Positions 43,320 through 52,072 of a stretch of DNA of 64,000 bases are shown here, piece by piece. The DNA is from JAICLK01 sp963810525 (GTDB lineage Bacteria > Patescibacteriota > Saccharimonadia > Saccharimonadales > UBA4665). The notes beneath the pieces were generated by a model. It was not told where the DNA came from. It made no database searches and saw only the letters and a program-made list of their open reading frames with translations. The stretch lies in contig CAWENB010000003.1 in NCBI GenBank assembly GCA_963810525.1, forward strand, positions 434,001-498,000, read 5' to 3'. Every line of letters begins with the position of its first letter. Position 1 is the first letter of the stretch. Both the position numbers and the translations under genes were made by a program.

Positions 43320-43901
43320 GTGGACGCCAAAAAGTTGTTCAACGAAACGGTCAGAGAGGCGAGCAGTTGCGTGCTGCGCGTCGAGCCGGAATGCCTGGAT
43401 AGCGCCACGCCATGCAGCGAATGGAACTTGCGGGAGTTGGTTGGCCATATGGTGTATGAATTGGCGTGGGTACCCGACTTGCTGGCCGGTAAGTCTATCG
43501 CGGAAGTCGGCAGCAAATTCGATGGCGATCTGCTGGGTAATAATGTGACGGGGGCATGGCGAAAGGTGCTCGTAGCCGCGATGCGCGCCGTCGAGGACGC
43601 CGATCTGGGCAGGATAGTGCACCTGTCGTACGGTGATTTTCCGGCCGAACGCTACATCCGTGAATCCGGAACCGATATGCTGATACACGGTTGGGACGTC
43701 GGTCAGGCACTGAACTGTTCGCTAATGTTTGACGAGCCGACAGCGCAGGCAGTATTTGAGTTTGTCAGGCCGCGCGCGGACGAGTTCCGGGCCAGCGGAT
43801 TATTCGGTCAACCGGTCCTCGTTGGTGATGCCGCTCCGCTTCATACCAGACTCTTGGCCTTCTTTGGGCGCAAAGAACCGCTACAAGCCGAGCTCAACTA
43901 G
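43320..43901 (+). CDS. TIGR03086/DinB-like metal-binding protein
   Basis: 193 residues from a GTG with GGAGG 7 nt upstream. The pattern TPCSEWNLRELVGHMVYELAWVPDLL near the N-terminus and ESGTDMLIHGWDVGQAL match the mycothiol-dependent maleylpyruvate isomerase-like / TIGR03086 family, whose DinB-type four-helix bundle binds metal through His residues. The actual reaction in an organism unlikely to make mycothiol is unknown. Confidence 0.75.
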   Translation: MDAKKLFNETVREASSCVLRVEPECLDSATPCSEWNLRELVGHMVYELAWVPDLLAGKSIAEVGSKFDGDLLGNNVTGAWRKVLVAAMRAVEDADLGRIVHLSYGDFPAERYIRESGTDMLIHGWDVGQALNCSLMFDEPTAQAVFEFVRPRADEFRASGLFGQPVLVGDAAPLHTRLLAFFGRKEPLQAELN

Positions 43902-43981
43902 TCTTACTCCTGTTAAGCCAACATTCAGCTGCTTGCGGCATAATAAAAGTTCCCGTGATACGCTAACAGTGCAGGAGTATT

Positions 43982-44644
43982 ATGAAACTTTTGATTGTCG
44001 AAGACGAAGAAAAACTGGCACGCAGCCTTGAAAAGGGGCTCAAGGCCGAAGGCTATATAGTTGATGTGGCGTACGACAGTGACGCCGCGGCCACGCTCGC
44101 CGAGACCGGCAGCTACGACCTCATTTTGCTCGACTGGATGATTCCTGGTAAGCACGACGGGCCGGGACTGGTGAAATTGTGGCGCGATGCGCGGGAACAA
44201 GCCCCGATTCTAATGCTGACGGCCCGAACGACCATTGGCGACCGTGTACATGGTCTCGACACTGGCGCTGACGATTTCCTAACCAAACCGTTTTCATTCG
44301 ACGAATTACTGGCACGCGTCCGTGCGCTGTTGCGGCGCCCGAAAGAACACGATGGTAACGTGCTCAGCGCGGCAGGGGTAGATATGGACACGGTGGCGCG
44401 CACGGTGAAAGTTAATGATAAGCCGGCCCGGCTCACAGCCAAAGAGTTCCAGCTACTCGAGTATCTGATGCGGCACGAAGGCGAGGTCTTAAGCAAAGAC
44501 CGCTTGCTCGACCACGTGTGGAGTGATGAATCGCGCGTACAACACAATACGGTTGAGACGTTTGTGGCGAACTTGCGCAAGAAAATTGGCGGCGGGGAGA
44601 AGGTGATTAAGACCGTGCGCGGCTATGGCTATAAGATAGGATGA
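43982..44644 (+). CDS. OmpR-family response regulator
   Basis: 220 residues. Receiver domain with the acidic pocket EDE (7-9), phosphoacceptor Asp51 (LLDWMIPG), Thr80 and Lys102 (TKPF). The C-terminal winged helix (VDMDTVARTVKVNDKPARLTAKEFQLLEYLMRHEGEVLSKDRLLDHVW...VETFVANLRKKIGGG...VRGYGYKIG) is OmpR/PhoB type. The paired sensor kinase follows at 44857 after an unusual 212-bp gap. AGGAG precedes the ATG. Confidence 0.95.
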   Translation: MKLLIVEDEEKLARSLEKGLKAEGYIVDVAYDSDAAATLAETGSYDLILLDWMIPGKHDGPGLVKLWRDAREQAPILMLTARTTIGDRVHGLDTGADDFLTKPFSFDELLARVRALLRRPKEHDGNVLSAAGVDMDTVARTVKVNDKPARLTAKEFQLLEYLMRHEGEVLSKDRLLDHVWSDESRVQHNTVETFVANLRKKIGGGEKVIKTVRGYGYKIG

Positions 44645-44681
44645 CAGCTTCTCTAGTTGATGCATTGCAACGCTACGCGCT

Positions 44682-44697
44682 ACGAAACATGTTTCGT
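44682..44697. promoter_or_regulatory. Perfect 16-bp palindrome between response regulator and kinase genes
   Basis: ACGAAACATGTTTCGT. It may be a binding site controlling the separate promoter (TAAAAT 44845-44850) of the histidine kinase, or a mRNA hairpin. Confidence 0.4.
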
Positions 44698-44856
44698 GGA
44701 TGCCAATTCCGCTACTTCTCCAGCGGACGTTTGCGCATACTTTCGCATGCTGCTACCTCATCCCACAAAAGACAAGCGCTCATGGGGACCCCGGCTAACT
44801 TGGACCTTGCACTGCGCTCAATCATGAAACCCGTTCAGACGGAGTAAAATAAGTAA

Positions 44857-45909
44857 ATGTTTCACTCGGCGCGCTTTCGGCTTACGGCATTTTACCTGGC
44901 GATTTTGCTTTGCTTCAGTTTGCTGCTCACATTCGGGGTACGGGCGTTGGCGCTCCATGAATATGAAAGCTCGAACAAGGCGCAGCTCGGCGAAGTCTAT
45001 ACGCTTCAGAAGAATTTTCTCAACGGCAGTTTCGAAACATTCGTGCTGCCGCCGCCACGCAGTCAGTTTGCCGATTTGCAGCAGGATCAGGATGACCTGG
45101 TTCGTCAGCATTTGAACAAAGACCTGATGCTCCTGAACCTATGCGCTCTGGTGGTCGGCGGCCTGTTGAGTTATTGGTATGCTGGCCGGACGCTCAAGCC
45201 GATTATTGAGGCGCACGACGCACAGAAACGCTTCGCGTCGGACGCCAGCCACGAACTGCGCACACCGCTGGCCAATATGAAAGTCGAGAATGAAGTGTTT
45301 TTGCGGCAAAAAACCTTTGACGAAGCTGATGCCTGCGAACTTATAACGAGCAATCTCGAAGAAGTCCAGCGGCTCGAAAGTCTGGCCGACAATCTGCTAC
45401 AGCTCACGCAATACGAGCAAGCAAATTTGCAACTCGGCTCGGTGCCGATCCGAACAGTAGTCGACAATACCTTGCAACATGCCGACAAGAAACTGGAGTC
45501 GCGAGACATCAAGGTTGAGAAGAAATTGGCATCGGCCCATGTGCATGGCGATCGTGCCAGCCTCGAGCAGCTGCTATCGATCGTCATCGACAATGCCATT
45601 AAATACGGTCCGCAGAAGGGTACGGTGTTTATTACGGGCATGAAGTCGCCGCCGCATTACTTGCTGAAAGTCCGAGACGAAGGGCCGGGTATCGCTAAGT
45701 CCGACCTCCCGCACATTTTTGACCGGTTGTACCGCGGCGATAAAGCCCGTTCGGGCAAAGCTGAGGGTTACGGACTTGGCCTGGCGCTTGCCAAGCAGAT
45801 CGCTATCGCCAACGAAGCAAATATCATTGGCCAAAATGCAAAGGGCGGCGGTGCGGAATTCATCATTGAGCTCGGGCTTGTCCACGCATCTAAAGCCGCT
45901 AAAGGCTAA
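44857..45909 (+). CDS. Membrane sensor histidine kinase
   Basis: 350 residues. Two TM helices (about 8-30 and 91-109) enclose a ~60-residue external sensor loop, with no HAMP domain visible. HisKA follows with His132 (ASDASHELRTPLANMK). HATPase_c has the N-box SIVIDNAIKYGP, G1 VRDEGPGI and G2 GYGLGLALAKQIA. Partner of the OmpR-type regulator upstream. TAAAAT (44845-44850) 6 nt before the ATG suggests its own leaderless transcript. Confidence 0.93.
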   Translation: MFHSARFRLTAFYLAILLCFSLLLTFGVRALALHEYESSNKAQLGEVYTLQKNFLNGSFETFVLPPPRSQFADLQQDQDDLVRQHLNKDLMLLNLCALVVGGLLSYWYAGRTLKPIIEAHDAQKRFASDASHELRTPLANMKVENEVFLRQKTFDEADACELITSNLEEVQRLESLADNLLQLTQYEQANLQLGSVPIRTVVDNTLQHADKKLESRDIKVEKKLASAHVHGDRASLEQLLSIVIDNAIKYGPQKGTVFITGMKSPPHYLLKVRDEGPGIAKSDLPHIFDRLYRGDKARSGKAEGYGLGLALAKQIAIANEANIIGQNAKGGGAEFIIELGLVHASKAAKG

Positions 45910-45961
45910 GCACGCCTGGAGCGTGTGGAACAACGAGCATAAAGCATTATAATGAACGGGT

Positions 45962-46651
45962 ATGCGCGCGGATTTTCAGACATTGTTGCGACGATATAGG
46001 TTCTTCATATCGTTGATTTATCTGACGCTGGTTAGTGTGGGATTCTTCGCGGTCGGCGCGTTCAGTAATCATAGCCTCGAGCTCTGGTATCTGCTGTGGA
46101 ACCTGTTTTTAGCCTGGTTGCCGCTCATTTTTTCGTTGTGGCTGCTATATGTACTCAGGACTAGGGCTTGGTCAAGCTGGCCCGGTATGTGTTTGAGCGT
46201 GTTGTGGCTCGGTTTTTTGCCTAACAGTTTTTATATGATTAGCGATTTTATCCATTTGCAGGATTATCAGCGGGTAAATATCGTTTACGATTCGGCGATG
46301 TTCACGTCGTTTATTCTGACGAGCTTGCTTATCGGTTACACCAGCTTGTATCTGGTGCATGTTCAGCTCGCGCAGCGATTGCCGCGGCGATTGACCTGGA
46401 TTTGGGTGAGCATGATACTGCTGCTGTGCAGTTTTGCGATTTACCTGGGCCGCGATCTGCGTCTGAATTCTTGGGATATTTTCGTGGCTCCGGCCGGATT
46501 TTTGTTTGATGTATCAGACATCGTCGCGCACCCTGCCGGACACGGACTGGCATTGACAACTACGCTGACATTCTTTGTGTTGTTGCTGAGTGTTTACATC
46601 GTGATTTGGCAGTTCGCCCGGCAAATGCCGGCTACGCGGCGGACGCACTGA
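45962..46651 (+). CDS. DUF1361 integral membrane protein
   Basis: 229 residues, about six TM helices. LWYLLWNLFLAWLPLIFSLWLLY and LWLGFLPNSFYMISDFIHLQ are the DUF1361 signatures (WNxFLAxIP and PNxxYxxxD-x-xHL). Function unknown. TATAAT at 45948-45953 lies 8 nt before the ATG (leaderless). Confidence 0.85.
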   Translation: MRADFQTLLRRYRFFISLIYLTLVSVGFFAVGAFSNHSLELWYLLWNLFLAWLPLIFSLWLLYVLRTRAWSSWPGMCLSVLWLGFLPNSFYMISDFIHLQDYQRVNIVYDSAMFTSFILTSLLIGYTSLYLVHVQLAQRLPRRLTWIWVSMILLLCSFAIYLGRDLRLNSWDIFVAPAGFLFDVSDIVAHPAGHGLALTTTLTFFVLLLSVYIVIWQFARQMPATRRTH

Positions 46652-46682
46652 AACGGGATTGTAATCTGATATAATTATGTTG

Positions 46683-48356
46683 ATGAAAGACGAGATTGAG
46701 ACGGCAATTGCTGCTGTATGCAAAGAATTATTCGATGCTGACGTGCGGGTGGAGTTGACGCGACCGGACGAACAATTCGGTGATTTTGCCACTAACGTGG
46801 CGCTGCAGCTCGCTCAACGAATTGGAAAGAAACCGCGCGAGGTCGCTGAGCAAATTGCTGAAAAATTACGGGTCCAGCTCAAGGGGCAGGCGGACGAGGT
46901 TAGTGTCGCCGGTCCGGGCTTTATTAATTTAACCTCGAGCGACAAAGCATTGTTCGTCGCGGCGGACGAAACTCCCGCAAAAAGTCTGGAGGGGCAGACG
47001 GTCGTATCCGAGTACTCTGATCCGAGCTCATTCAAAGTTCTGCACGCTGGGCACTTGTACACGAGCGTCGTCGGCGACGCGATCTCCAACCTGCTCGAGA
47101 ACGCGGGCGGGATTGTGCATCGTGTCAATTTCGGTGGCGATGTGGGCCTGCACGTGGCGAAAACTATGTGGGCTATCCTGCGAGTGCTTGGCGGCGAACG
47201 CCCCGAGGAGTTGGACAAAGTACCGAAAGAGGCCCATTCGGACTGGATGTCGGCCCGTTATGTCGAGGGTAATAGTGCCTATGATGATGACGAGCAGGCC
47301 AAAGCCGAAATCGTCGAACTGAACAAGCGTGTGTATCAATTGCACGCGGAAGACGATCACGATTCGCCCTTTGCGCAAATATACTGGACGTGCCGACGGT
47401 GGAGTTACGATTACTTCGATTCAATTTACGCCCGAATCGGCAGTCATTTTGAAAAGTACTATCCCGAGAGCGCAACCATGCAGACCGGGCTTGAAACGGT
47501 GCGCGAGCAACTCAAAAACGGCGTGTACGAAAAGAGCGATGGAGCAATTGTCTTTCATGGCGAGAAATACGGCCTGCATACCCGCGTGTTCATCAACTCC
47601 CAGGGTTTGCCTACTTATGAAGCCAAAGATGTGGGACTTATGATGGAGAAATGGCAGGATTACCATTTTGACAAGTCATTCATCCTGACTGACAACGCCC
47701 AAGCCGACTATTTGATCGTGGTGCTAAAAAGCATCGAGCAATTTGCACCGAAACTCGCACAAACCACTATACATCTGACGCACGGCCGGGTAAAGCTGGC
47801 CGGCGGCGTGAAAATGAGCAGCCGAAAAGGCAATATCGTGCGCGCTGTTGACGTCCTCGACGTTGCGGCTGAAGCCAACAAGGCGGCATCTGGGCGCGAT
47901 GATGACCGCGCGGTACTCGGCGCCGTGAAGTATGCATTCCTCAAGCAACGCATCGGTGCAGACATCGTGTACGACCCGAAAGAATCGGTGAGCCTGGAAG
48001 GAAACAGCGGGCCCTATTTGCAGTATGCGCATGCGAGGGCGCGAAGTATTCTCGCTAAAGCAGATAGCGGCAGTCAGAAGGGTGAAGCCTGCAAACTTGA
48101 GGCCGCTGAACGAAGCTTACTCCGCAAACTCTCCGAATACGCGGAAGTAATCAATAAAGCCACCGATGAACTCATGCCTCATCACGTATGCACTTATTTG
48201 TACGAACTGGCCCAGGTCTTTAATCGCTTTTATGAGCACAATCGTGTGATTGGCAGTGAGCGTGAGGGCTTGCGGTTGCAGCTGGTCGAACGATACGCCG
48301 ATGTACTGAAGAGCGGGCTTGGGTTACTCGGCATTCCGGCTCCTGATAAAATGTAA
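46683..48356 (+). CDS. argS: Arginyl-tRNA synthetase
   Basis: 557 residues from the second ATG. TATAAT at 46670-46675 would put the start of transcription at about 46682, so ATG 46683 (MKDEIETAI) is favoured over ATG 46677. An N-terminal additional domain (DEQFGDFATNVALQLAQRIGKKPREVAEQIAEKL), HIGH-type HAGHLYTS, the class I core with THGRVKLAGGVKMSSRKGN in place of KMSKS, and a DALR anticodon domain ending with RLQLVERYADVLKSGLGLLGIPAPDKM. Charges tRNA-Arg, including the GCG isoacceptor encoded at 20311-20387. Confidence 0.96.
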   Translation: MKDEIETAIAAVCKELFDADVRVELTRPDEQFGDFATNVALQLAQRIGKKPREVAEQIAEKLRVQLKGQADEVSVAGPGFINLTSSDKALFVAADETPAKSLEGQTVVSEYSDPSSFKVLHAGHLYTSVVGDAISNLLENAGGIVHRVNFGGDVGLHVAKTMWAILRVLGGERPEELDKVPKEAHSDWMSARYVEGNSAYDDDEQAKAEIVELNKRVYQLHAEDDHDSPFAQIYWTCRRWSYDYFDSIYARIGSHFEKYYPESATMQTGLETVREQLKNGVYEKSDGAIVFHGEKYGLHTRVFINSQGLPTYEAKDVGLMMEKWQDYHFDKSFILTDNAQADYLIVVLKSIEQFAPKLAQTTIHLTHGRVKLAGGVKMSSRKGNIVRAVDVLDVAAEANKAASGRDDDRAVLGAVKYAFLKQRIGADIVYDPKESVSLEGNSGPYLQYAHARARSILAKADSGSQKGEACKLEAAERSLLRKLSEYAEVINKATDELMPHHVCTYLYELAQVFNRFYEHNRVIGSEREGLRLQLVERYADVLKSGLGLLGIPAPDKM

Positions 48357-48526
48357 GTACAGGTGTAAGTACCTGGCACATTTTGCCTGAGACTCTGCAC
48401 TGCGCGTTCGTCGTAACGCAAAGTACGGCTCATGCGGTGCTTGTGTTTCGAGCGCACTGCACCCAGGCGGGTAACCCCTAGTAAATGAAACGGCACGGTT
48501 TTACATGAAAGTAGATAAGAATTTTT

Positions 48527-48931
48527 ATGACCCAACAATTTTCTAATGACGATTTGAAAAAGAAACTCACGTCCGAGCAGTATCACGTGTTGCGCGAAAA
48601 GGGCACTGAGCTCCCGGGCACCGGCAAGCTGCTGCACAACGAAGAAACCGGTGAATATATGTGCGCGGTTTGCGGAGCGCTGCTGTTTAAAAGCGACGCC
48701 AAGTATAATTCGACCACGCCGGGGCTCATCGGCTGGCCGAGCTTTAGCGAGGCGGCTAATAACAACGCGCTTTTACTACAAGAGGATACGAGCTTCGGTA
48801 TGCACCGTACCGAGGTTACCTGCCGGAACTGCGGCAGCCACCTGGGGCATTTGTTCGATGATCCGTCATCGCCAAACGGACAGCACTACTGTATCAATTC
48901 AGCAGCGTTGGATTTTAACAAGCAGGCGTAA
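48527..48931 (+). CDS. msrB: Peptide methionine-(R)-S-oxide reductase
   Basis: 134 residues. Reduces methionine-R-sulfoxide in damaged proteins. Structural zinc cysteines Cys46/Cys49 and Cys99/Cys102, catalytic Cys122 in HYCINSAALDF, and the GWPSF substrate motif. A recycling Cys equivalent to E. coli Cys63 is not evident. Only 9 nt separate it from the amidase gene, suggesting an operon. No signal peptide, so cytoplasmic. Confidence 0.95.
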   Translation: MTQQFSNDDLKKKLTSEQYHVLREKGTELPGTGKLLHNEETGEYMCAVCGALLFKSDAKYNSTTPGLIGWPSFSEAANNNALLLQEDTSFGMHRTEVTCRNCGSHLGHLFDDPSSPNGQHYCINSAALDFNKQA

Positions 48932-48940
48932 GCTTATACC

Positions 48941-49702
48941 GTGCCGGAATTTTTCGACAAGGCAAAATGGCTGGCGGCAATTACGCAGCCTGACTGGTAT
49001 ATAGCGTTATACCCTGAACTCAAAAAGATGCGGGCTTTATGGGAAGCTGAACCAGGCGCTGCGCGCACCGCGCCCATGAAAGAAGCGGTGCGAAGCTTTT
49101 TTGAGTCCGCGCTCTCAGACGGCACGCTGGCGCTCGCGAGCACCGGTCCTAATCTTGATGTGGAGCGTCAGCCAATCGATACTATCGTCATCCATCACAC
49201 CAGCGCCGAACCCGGCTATCGGTTAAGCCGGTTGAATGCTGTGCAGATGCTGAATGTGTACGTGCCGTATTTCAATAATCCCAGCATCAGCATTCCGGGT
49301 GAATCACGGTTCAAAGGCGCGCCGCTGTGGTCCAATCACGCGAGCGGCGGCCGTCCGGTTTTCTATCTGTATCACTGGTTATTGCGGATGGACGGCAGCC
49401 TTGAGCGTCTATTGAACGATGATGAACTTGGCTGGCACGCCGCGAATTGGGACATTAATTGTCGGAGCGTCGCAATTTGTCTCGACAATGATTACGACCG
49501 TCAAGACCCGTCGCCGGAGCTGCTGCAAACTTTAGCCGACTTCATATCCGAACTATATCCGCATGTCTCGGCCGCGCGCATCTTTGGCCACGTGGAAGTA
49601 AGTAGGCATGTCACGAGCTGCCCGGGCACGAATTTTGTTGACGGCTGGAAGTCGCAATTGCTCAGCATGATTAGGGACAATCAGGCCGTAGCAGGCGAAT
49701 AA
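48941..49702 (+). CDS. N-acetylmuramoyl-L-alanine amidase (Amidase_2/PGRP type)
   Basis: 253 residues from a GTG. Zinc ligands: His in TIVIHHTS (85/86), His223 and Cys227 in GHVEVSRHVTSCPG; also GWHAANWDINCRSVAICLDND as in type 2 amidases. It cleaves the MurNAc-L-Ala bond of peptidoglycan. No signal peptide is seen; the first ~75 residues are helical and unrecognised, so export, if any, is non-classical. Its 3' end overlaps the convergent hxlR-type gene by 22 nt. Confidence 0.88.
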   Translation: MPEFFDKAKWLAAITQPDWYIALYPELKKMRALWEAEPGAARTAPMKEAVRSFFESALSDGTLALASTGPNLDVERQPIDTIVIHHTSAEPGYRLSRLNAVQMLNVYVPYFNNPSISIPGESRFKGAPLWSNHASGGRPVFYLYHWLLRMDGSLERLLNDDELGWHAANWDINCRSVAICLDNDYDRQDPSPELLQTLADFISELYPHVSAARIFGHVEVSRHVTSCPGTNFVDGWKSQLLSMIRDNQAVAGE

Positions 49703-50028
49703 TACTTGTCGCCCCAGGCAGCCATTTGCTGGAGAACCGGAACGAGATCGCGGCCCTTTTGGGTGAGCGTGTATTCGGTACGCGGCGGCACTTCATGGAA
49801 CGATTCTTTGGTAATGATATCGCAATGTTCAAGGTCGTCGAGCCGCTGTGAAAGCGTGCGCGGGCTGATACCTTCGAGCGAACGCTCGAGTTCGCCGAAG
49901 CGTTTTGGACCGCTGTACAGATCGCGTAGAATCAGGGCTGTCCACTTGTTGCCAATGATTGCCATGGCGCTGGCGATACAGCCTTCTTTTCGTTCCAGCT
50001 TCTTGGATGAACTCATCAATTTTTTCAT
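49681..50028 (-). CDS. HxlR-family transcriptional regulator
   Basis: 115 residues. The winged helix has the HxlR pattern: CIASAMAIIGNKWTALILRDLYSGPKRFGELERSLEGISPRTLSQRLDDLEHCDIITKESFHEVPPRTEYTLTQKGRDLVPVLQQMAAWG. Cys residues in KEGC and EHC could sense quinones or oxidants, as in known HxlR proteins. Divergently transcribed from the FMN reductase at 50110, which is the probable target. Confidence 0.92.
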   Translation of the reverse strand: MKKLMSSSKKLERKEGCIASAMAIIGNKWTALILRDLYSGPKRFGELERSLEGISPRTLSQRLDDLEHCDIITKESFHEVPPRTEYTLTQKGRDLVPVLQQMAAWGDKYYSPATA

Positions 50029-50042
50029 ACTTTACAAAATAT

Positions 50043-50060
50043 AGTATCAAGCTTTATACT
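50043..50060. promoter_or_regulatory. Possible HxlR operator
   Basis: AGTAT-CAAGCTTT-ATACT inverted repeat in the 81-bp region shared by the divergent hxlR and FMN reductase promoters. Confidence 0.4.
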
Positions 50061-50109
50061 TTATACGTAGGCAAATTATAGCATAAATTCTCTTGAATGG
50101 AGGGTATAT

Positions 50110-50691
50110 ATGAAGTTGCAAATTATAATTGGCACCACGCGACCGAACCGTACTACGCCGCGACTCGCCAAGTGGATTGCGAGCGAGGCGGAAAAATTGG
50201 CCGGCGTGCAGGCAGAAGTGTTAGATCTGGCTGATTATCCGCTGCCATTTTTGGACGAGCCGATAAGTCCACGCTTCAACCCAAATCGCCTGCCAAACGA
50301 ACAGGTGCAAAAATGGATCGGCAAAATCGCGGAAGGCGACGCCTACATATTCGTAACGCCGGAGTACAACCACTCGATTCCAGCCGTGCTTAAAAACGCC
50401 ATCGACTACCTGACATTCGAAATGGTGAGAAAACCGGCAACGATTGCTTCGCACGGTACCGTAGGTGGCGCCCGCGCTACTATGCATCTCAAAGAAATTT
50501 TGAGCGAGTCACGGGCGGCGATTATCCCGACCCAGCTAGCGCTTGCCGGCATGGGCGACAAGATTGACGAGAACGGGGTGCTAAGCGACGAACAAAAAGC
50601 GCTGCCGTATGGTCCACGAACCGCGCTTACCAATTTGCTTGAGGAGCTGACATGGTACAGTGACGCGCTAGCTGTCGCGCGAACAAAATGA
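50110..50691 (+). CDS. NADPH-dependent FMN reductase/quinone reductase
   Basis: 193 residues with GGAGGG 7 nt upstream. Flavodoxin-like fold: FMN phosphate loop IIIGTTRPNRTTPRLAKW, VFVTPEYNHSIPAVLKNAIDYL (the PEYNxSxPxxLKNAxD signature), and HGTVGGARATMHLKEIL. Such enzymes reduce quinones or azo compounds with NAD(P)H. Divergent from, and probably regulated by, the HxlR protein. Confidence 0.93.
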   Translation: MKLQIIIGTTRPNRTTPRLAKWIASEAEKLAGVQAEVLDLADYPLPFLDEPISPRFNPNRLPNEQVQKWIGKIAEGDAYIFVTPEYNHSIPAVLKNAIDYLTFEMVRKPATIASHGTVGGARATMHLKEILSESRAAIIPTQLALAGMGDKIDENGVLSDEQKALPYGPRTALTNLLEELTWYSDALAVARTK

Positions 50692-50751
50692 CGTCCGCCG
50701 CGTGGGCGCGCTTAAGCGGGCAACTCTGAGTAAGCGTGGATTGAGAGACTA

Positions 50752-50983
50752 ATGCGTGTGGTGAACTCCGGCAAAATCGCCGGAGTCTTGGTTGTGTCGC
50801 ATAAGTATGCAGATAACAATATTTGCCGCGTCGGGATATAGGTAGTGGAGCAAGCACTGCAGCGCGGCTATGCCGAAGTGGTTCCGCAATCCATTAATGG
50901 CGATATAAGAGTAAGAACGGTAAAGGGGGATGTGGCGGCTGCCGCTGATGTCGTATGGAAAATAGATAACGCTCAGCTTTTGT
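50752..50983 (+). pseudogene. Gene remnant truncated by IS copy 2
   Basis: A single frame from ATG 50752 (MRVVNSGKIAGVLVVSHKYADNNICRVGI), interrupted by TAG at 50839-50841 and continuing VVEQALQRGYAEVVPQSINGD..., until the IS at 50984, which supplies a stop after 11 more codons. It may be a decayed gene with one nonsense mutation. A GACTCCGGC/GCCGGAGTC-type hairpin lies inside (~50767-50789), so this region could instead be the terminator of the FMN reductase gene. Confidence 0.3.
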
Positions 50984-52072
50984 GGCTTAATAACAAAAAC
51001 TGGTTGCTGCTAGCGCTTTAAGACGGACAGATTTCTTTGTCATTGTTTTCGTTATTCTTGTAAGTACCAACTAAACAAGGAGTAACGAAGATGACTCGAA
51101 AGAGCTGTCCATCTTGCTATTGTACCAACGTAAAGAAAAACGGTGTGAGGAACGGTCTACAGCGCTACGTCTGTCGTACCTGCCGTCGGTCATGGAGCAG
51201 TAAAGGCCGCCCTGGCCGTAAGCGAGCTACCCTATGGCACCAGTATGCCTTTGACGGTCGTACCGTGAACAGCTTGGCTAAAGAATACCGGAAAAGTACC
51301 GGTTGCATCCGCGCTCAACTCAATGGCTACAGCCCGCCACGCATCATCCAGAAACCGCGTACCGTAGCCGTCATAATGGATGTTACCTACTTTGGGGACT
51401 GGGGCCTCCTGGTTGTTATTGACCCATATGCAGTGGCGACGCTTGGTGAGAATACGGTGCTGTATTACGCCACGGTAGACGGGACAGAACGCACCGTAGA
51501 TTATGAGGTTGCAACAGATACGATTGAAGCAATGGGCTACAGTATCCTGGCGGTCACCATTGACGGCAGACGAGGCGTACGGACTATGCTGGAGGGCAAA
51601 GGCATACCGGTCCAGCATTGCCAGTTTCACCAGCTTATGACCATCACTCAATGTCTGACCAAGAAGCCACGACTGACGCAAAATATTGAGTTACGAGCGC
51701 TTGCCTTAACGCTCGCTCGGACAGACGAACTAACGTTTGAGGATGCACTCGCTGGTTGGTACAAGAAACATGGGGCATGGCTCAAGGAGCGTGATCCGGT
51801 CACCAAAAGATATGCCCATGAGCGTACCAGAAGAGCTTATTTTTCCTTGTGTCGCAACCTACCATATCTGTTCACCTACCAAGCCGATTACATACAGGAA
51901 AGTGGCATACGAGTAGCCAACACAACGAGCCCATTAGACGGAAGATTCGGCGTCTGGAAAGACAAGCTCATACCCCACCGTGGAGCCTCAAAACAACGAA
52001 TAATTACGATCCTCTGGAGTTTCTTCTCTAGAAAAACAGATTAGAGTAGACACCAGAATTTGGTGTTAAGCC
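50984..52072 (+). mobile_element. IS element copy 2 (IS256/IS1249-like), intact
   Basis: 1089 bp with the same terminal inverted repeats as copy 1, flanked by the 8-bp duplication GCTTTTGT (50976-50983 and 52073-52080). It inserted in the last codons of the HbpS-like gene on the opposite strand and replaced its stop. Confidence 0.95.
51091..52044 (+). CDS. DDE transposase of IS copy 2
   Basis: 317 residues, protein-identical to copy 1 (11228-12181): zinc ribbon, Asp97, Asp158, CQFH and Asp283. The one nucleotide difference (A at 51111) is silent, which indicates very recent duplication. AAGGAG precedes the ATG. Confidence 0.92.
   Translation: MTRKSCPSCYCTNVKKNGVRNGLQRYVCRTCRRSWSSKGRPGRKRATLWHQYAFDGRTVNSLAKEYRKSTGCIRAQLNGYSPPRIIQKPRTVAVIMDVTYFGDWGLLVVIDPYAVATLGENTVLYYATVDGTERTVDYEVATDTIEAMGYSILAVTIDGRRGVRTMLEGKGIPVQHCQFHQLMTITQCLTKKPRLTQNIELRALALTLARTDELTFEDALAGWYKKHGAWLKERDPVTKRYAHERTRRAYFSLCRNLPYLFTYQADYIQESGIRVANTTSPLDGRFGVWKDKLIPHRGASKQRIITILWSFFSRKTD

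Noticed and set aside
44641..44847. 68-aa ORF between response regulator and kinase genes
   Set aside because: No ribosome site, low-quality composition, and it covers a palindrome; treated as intergenic.
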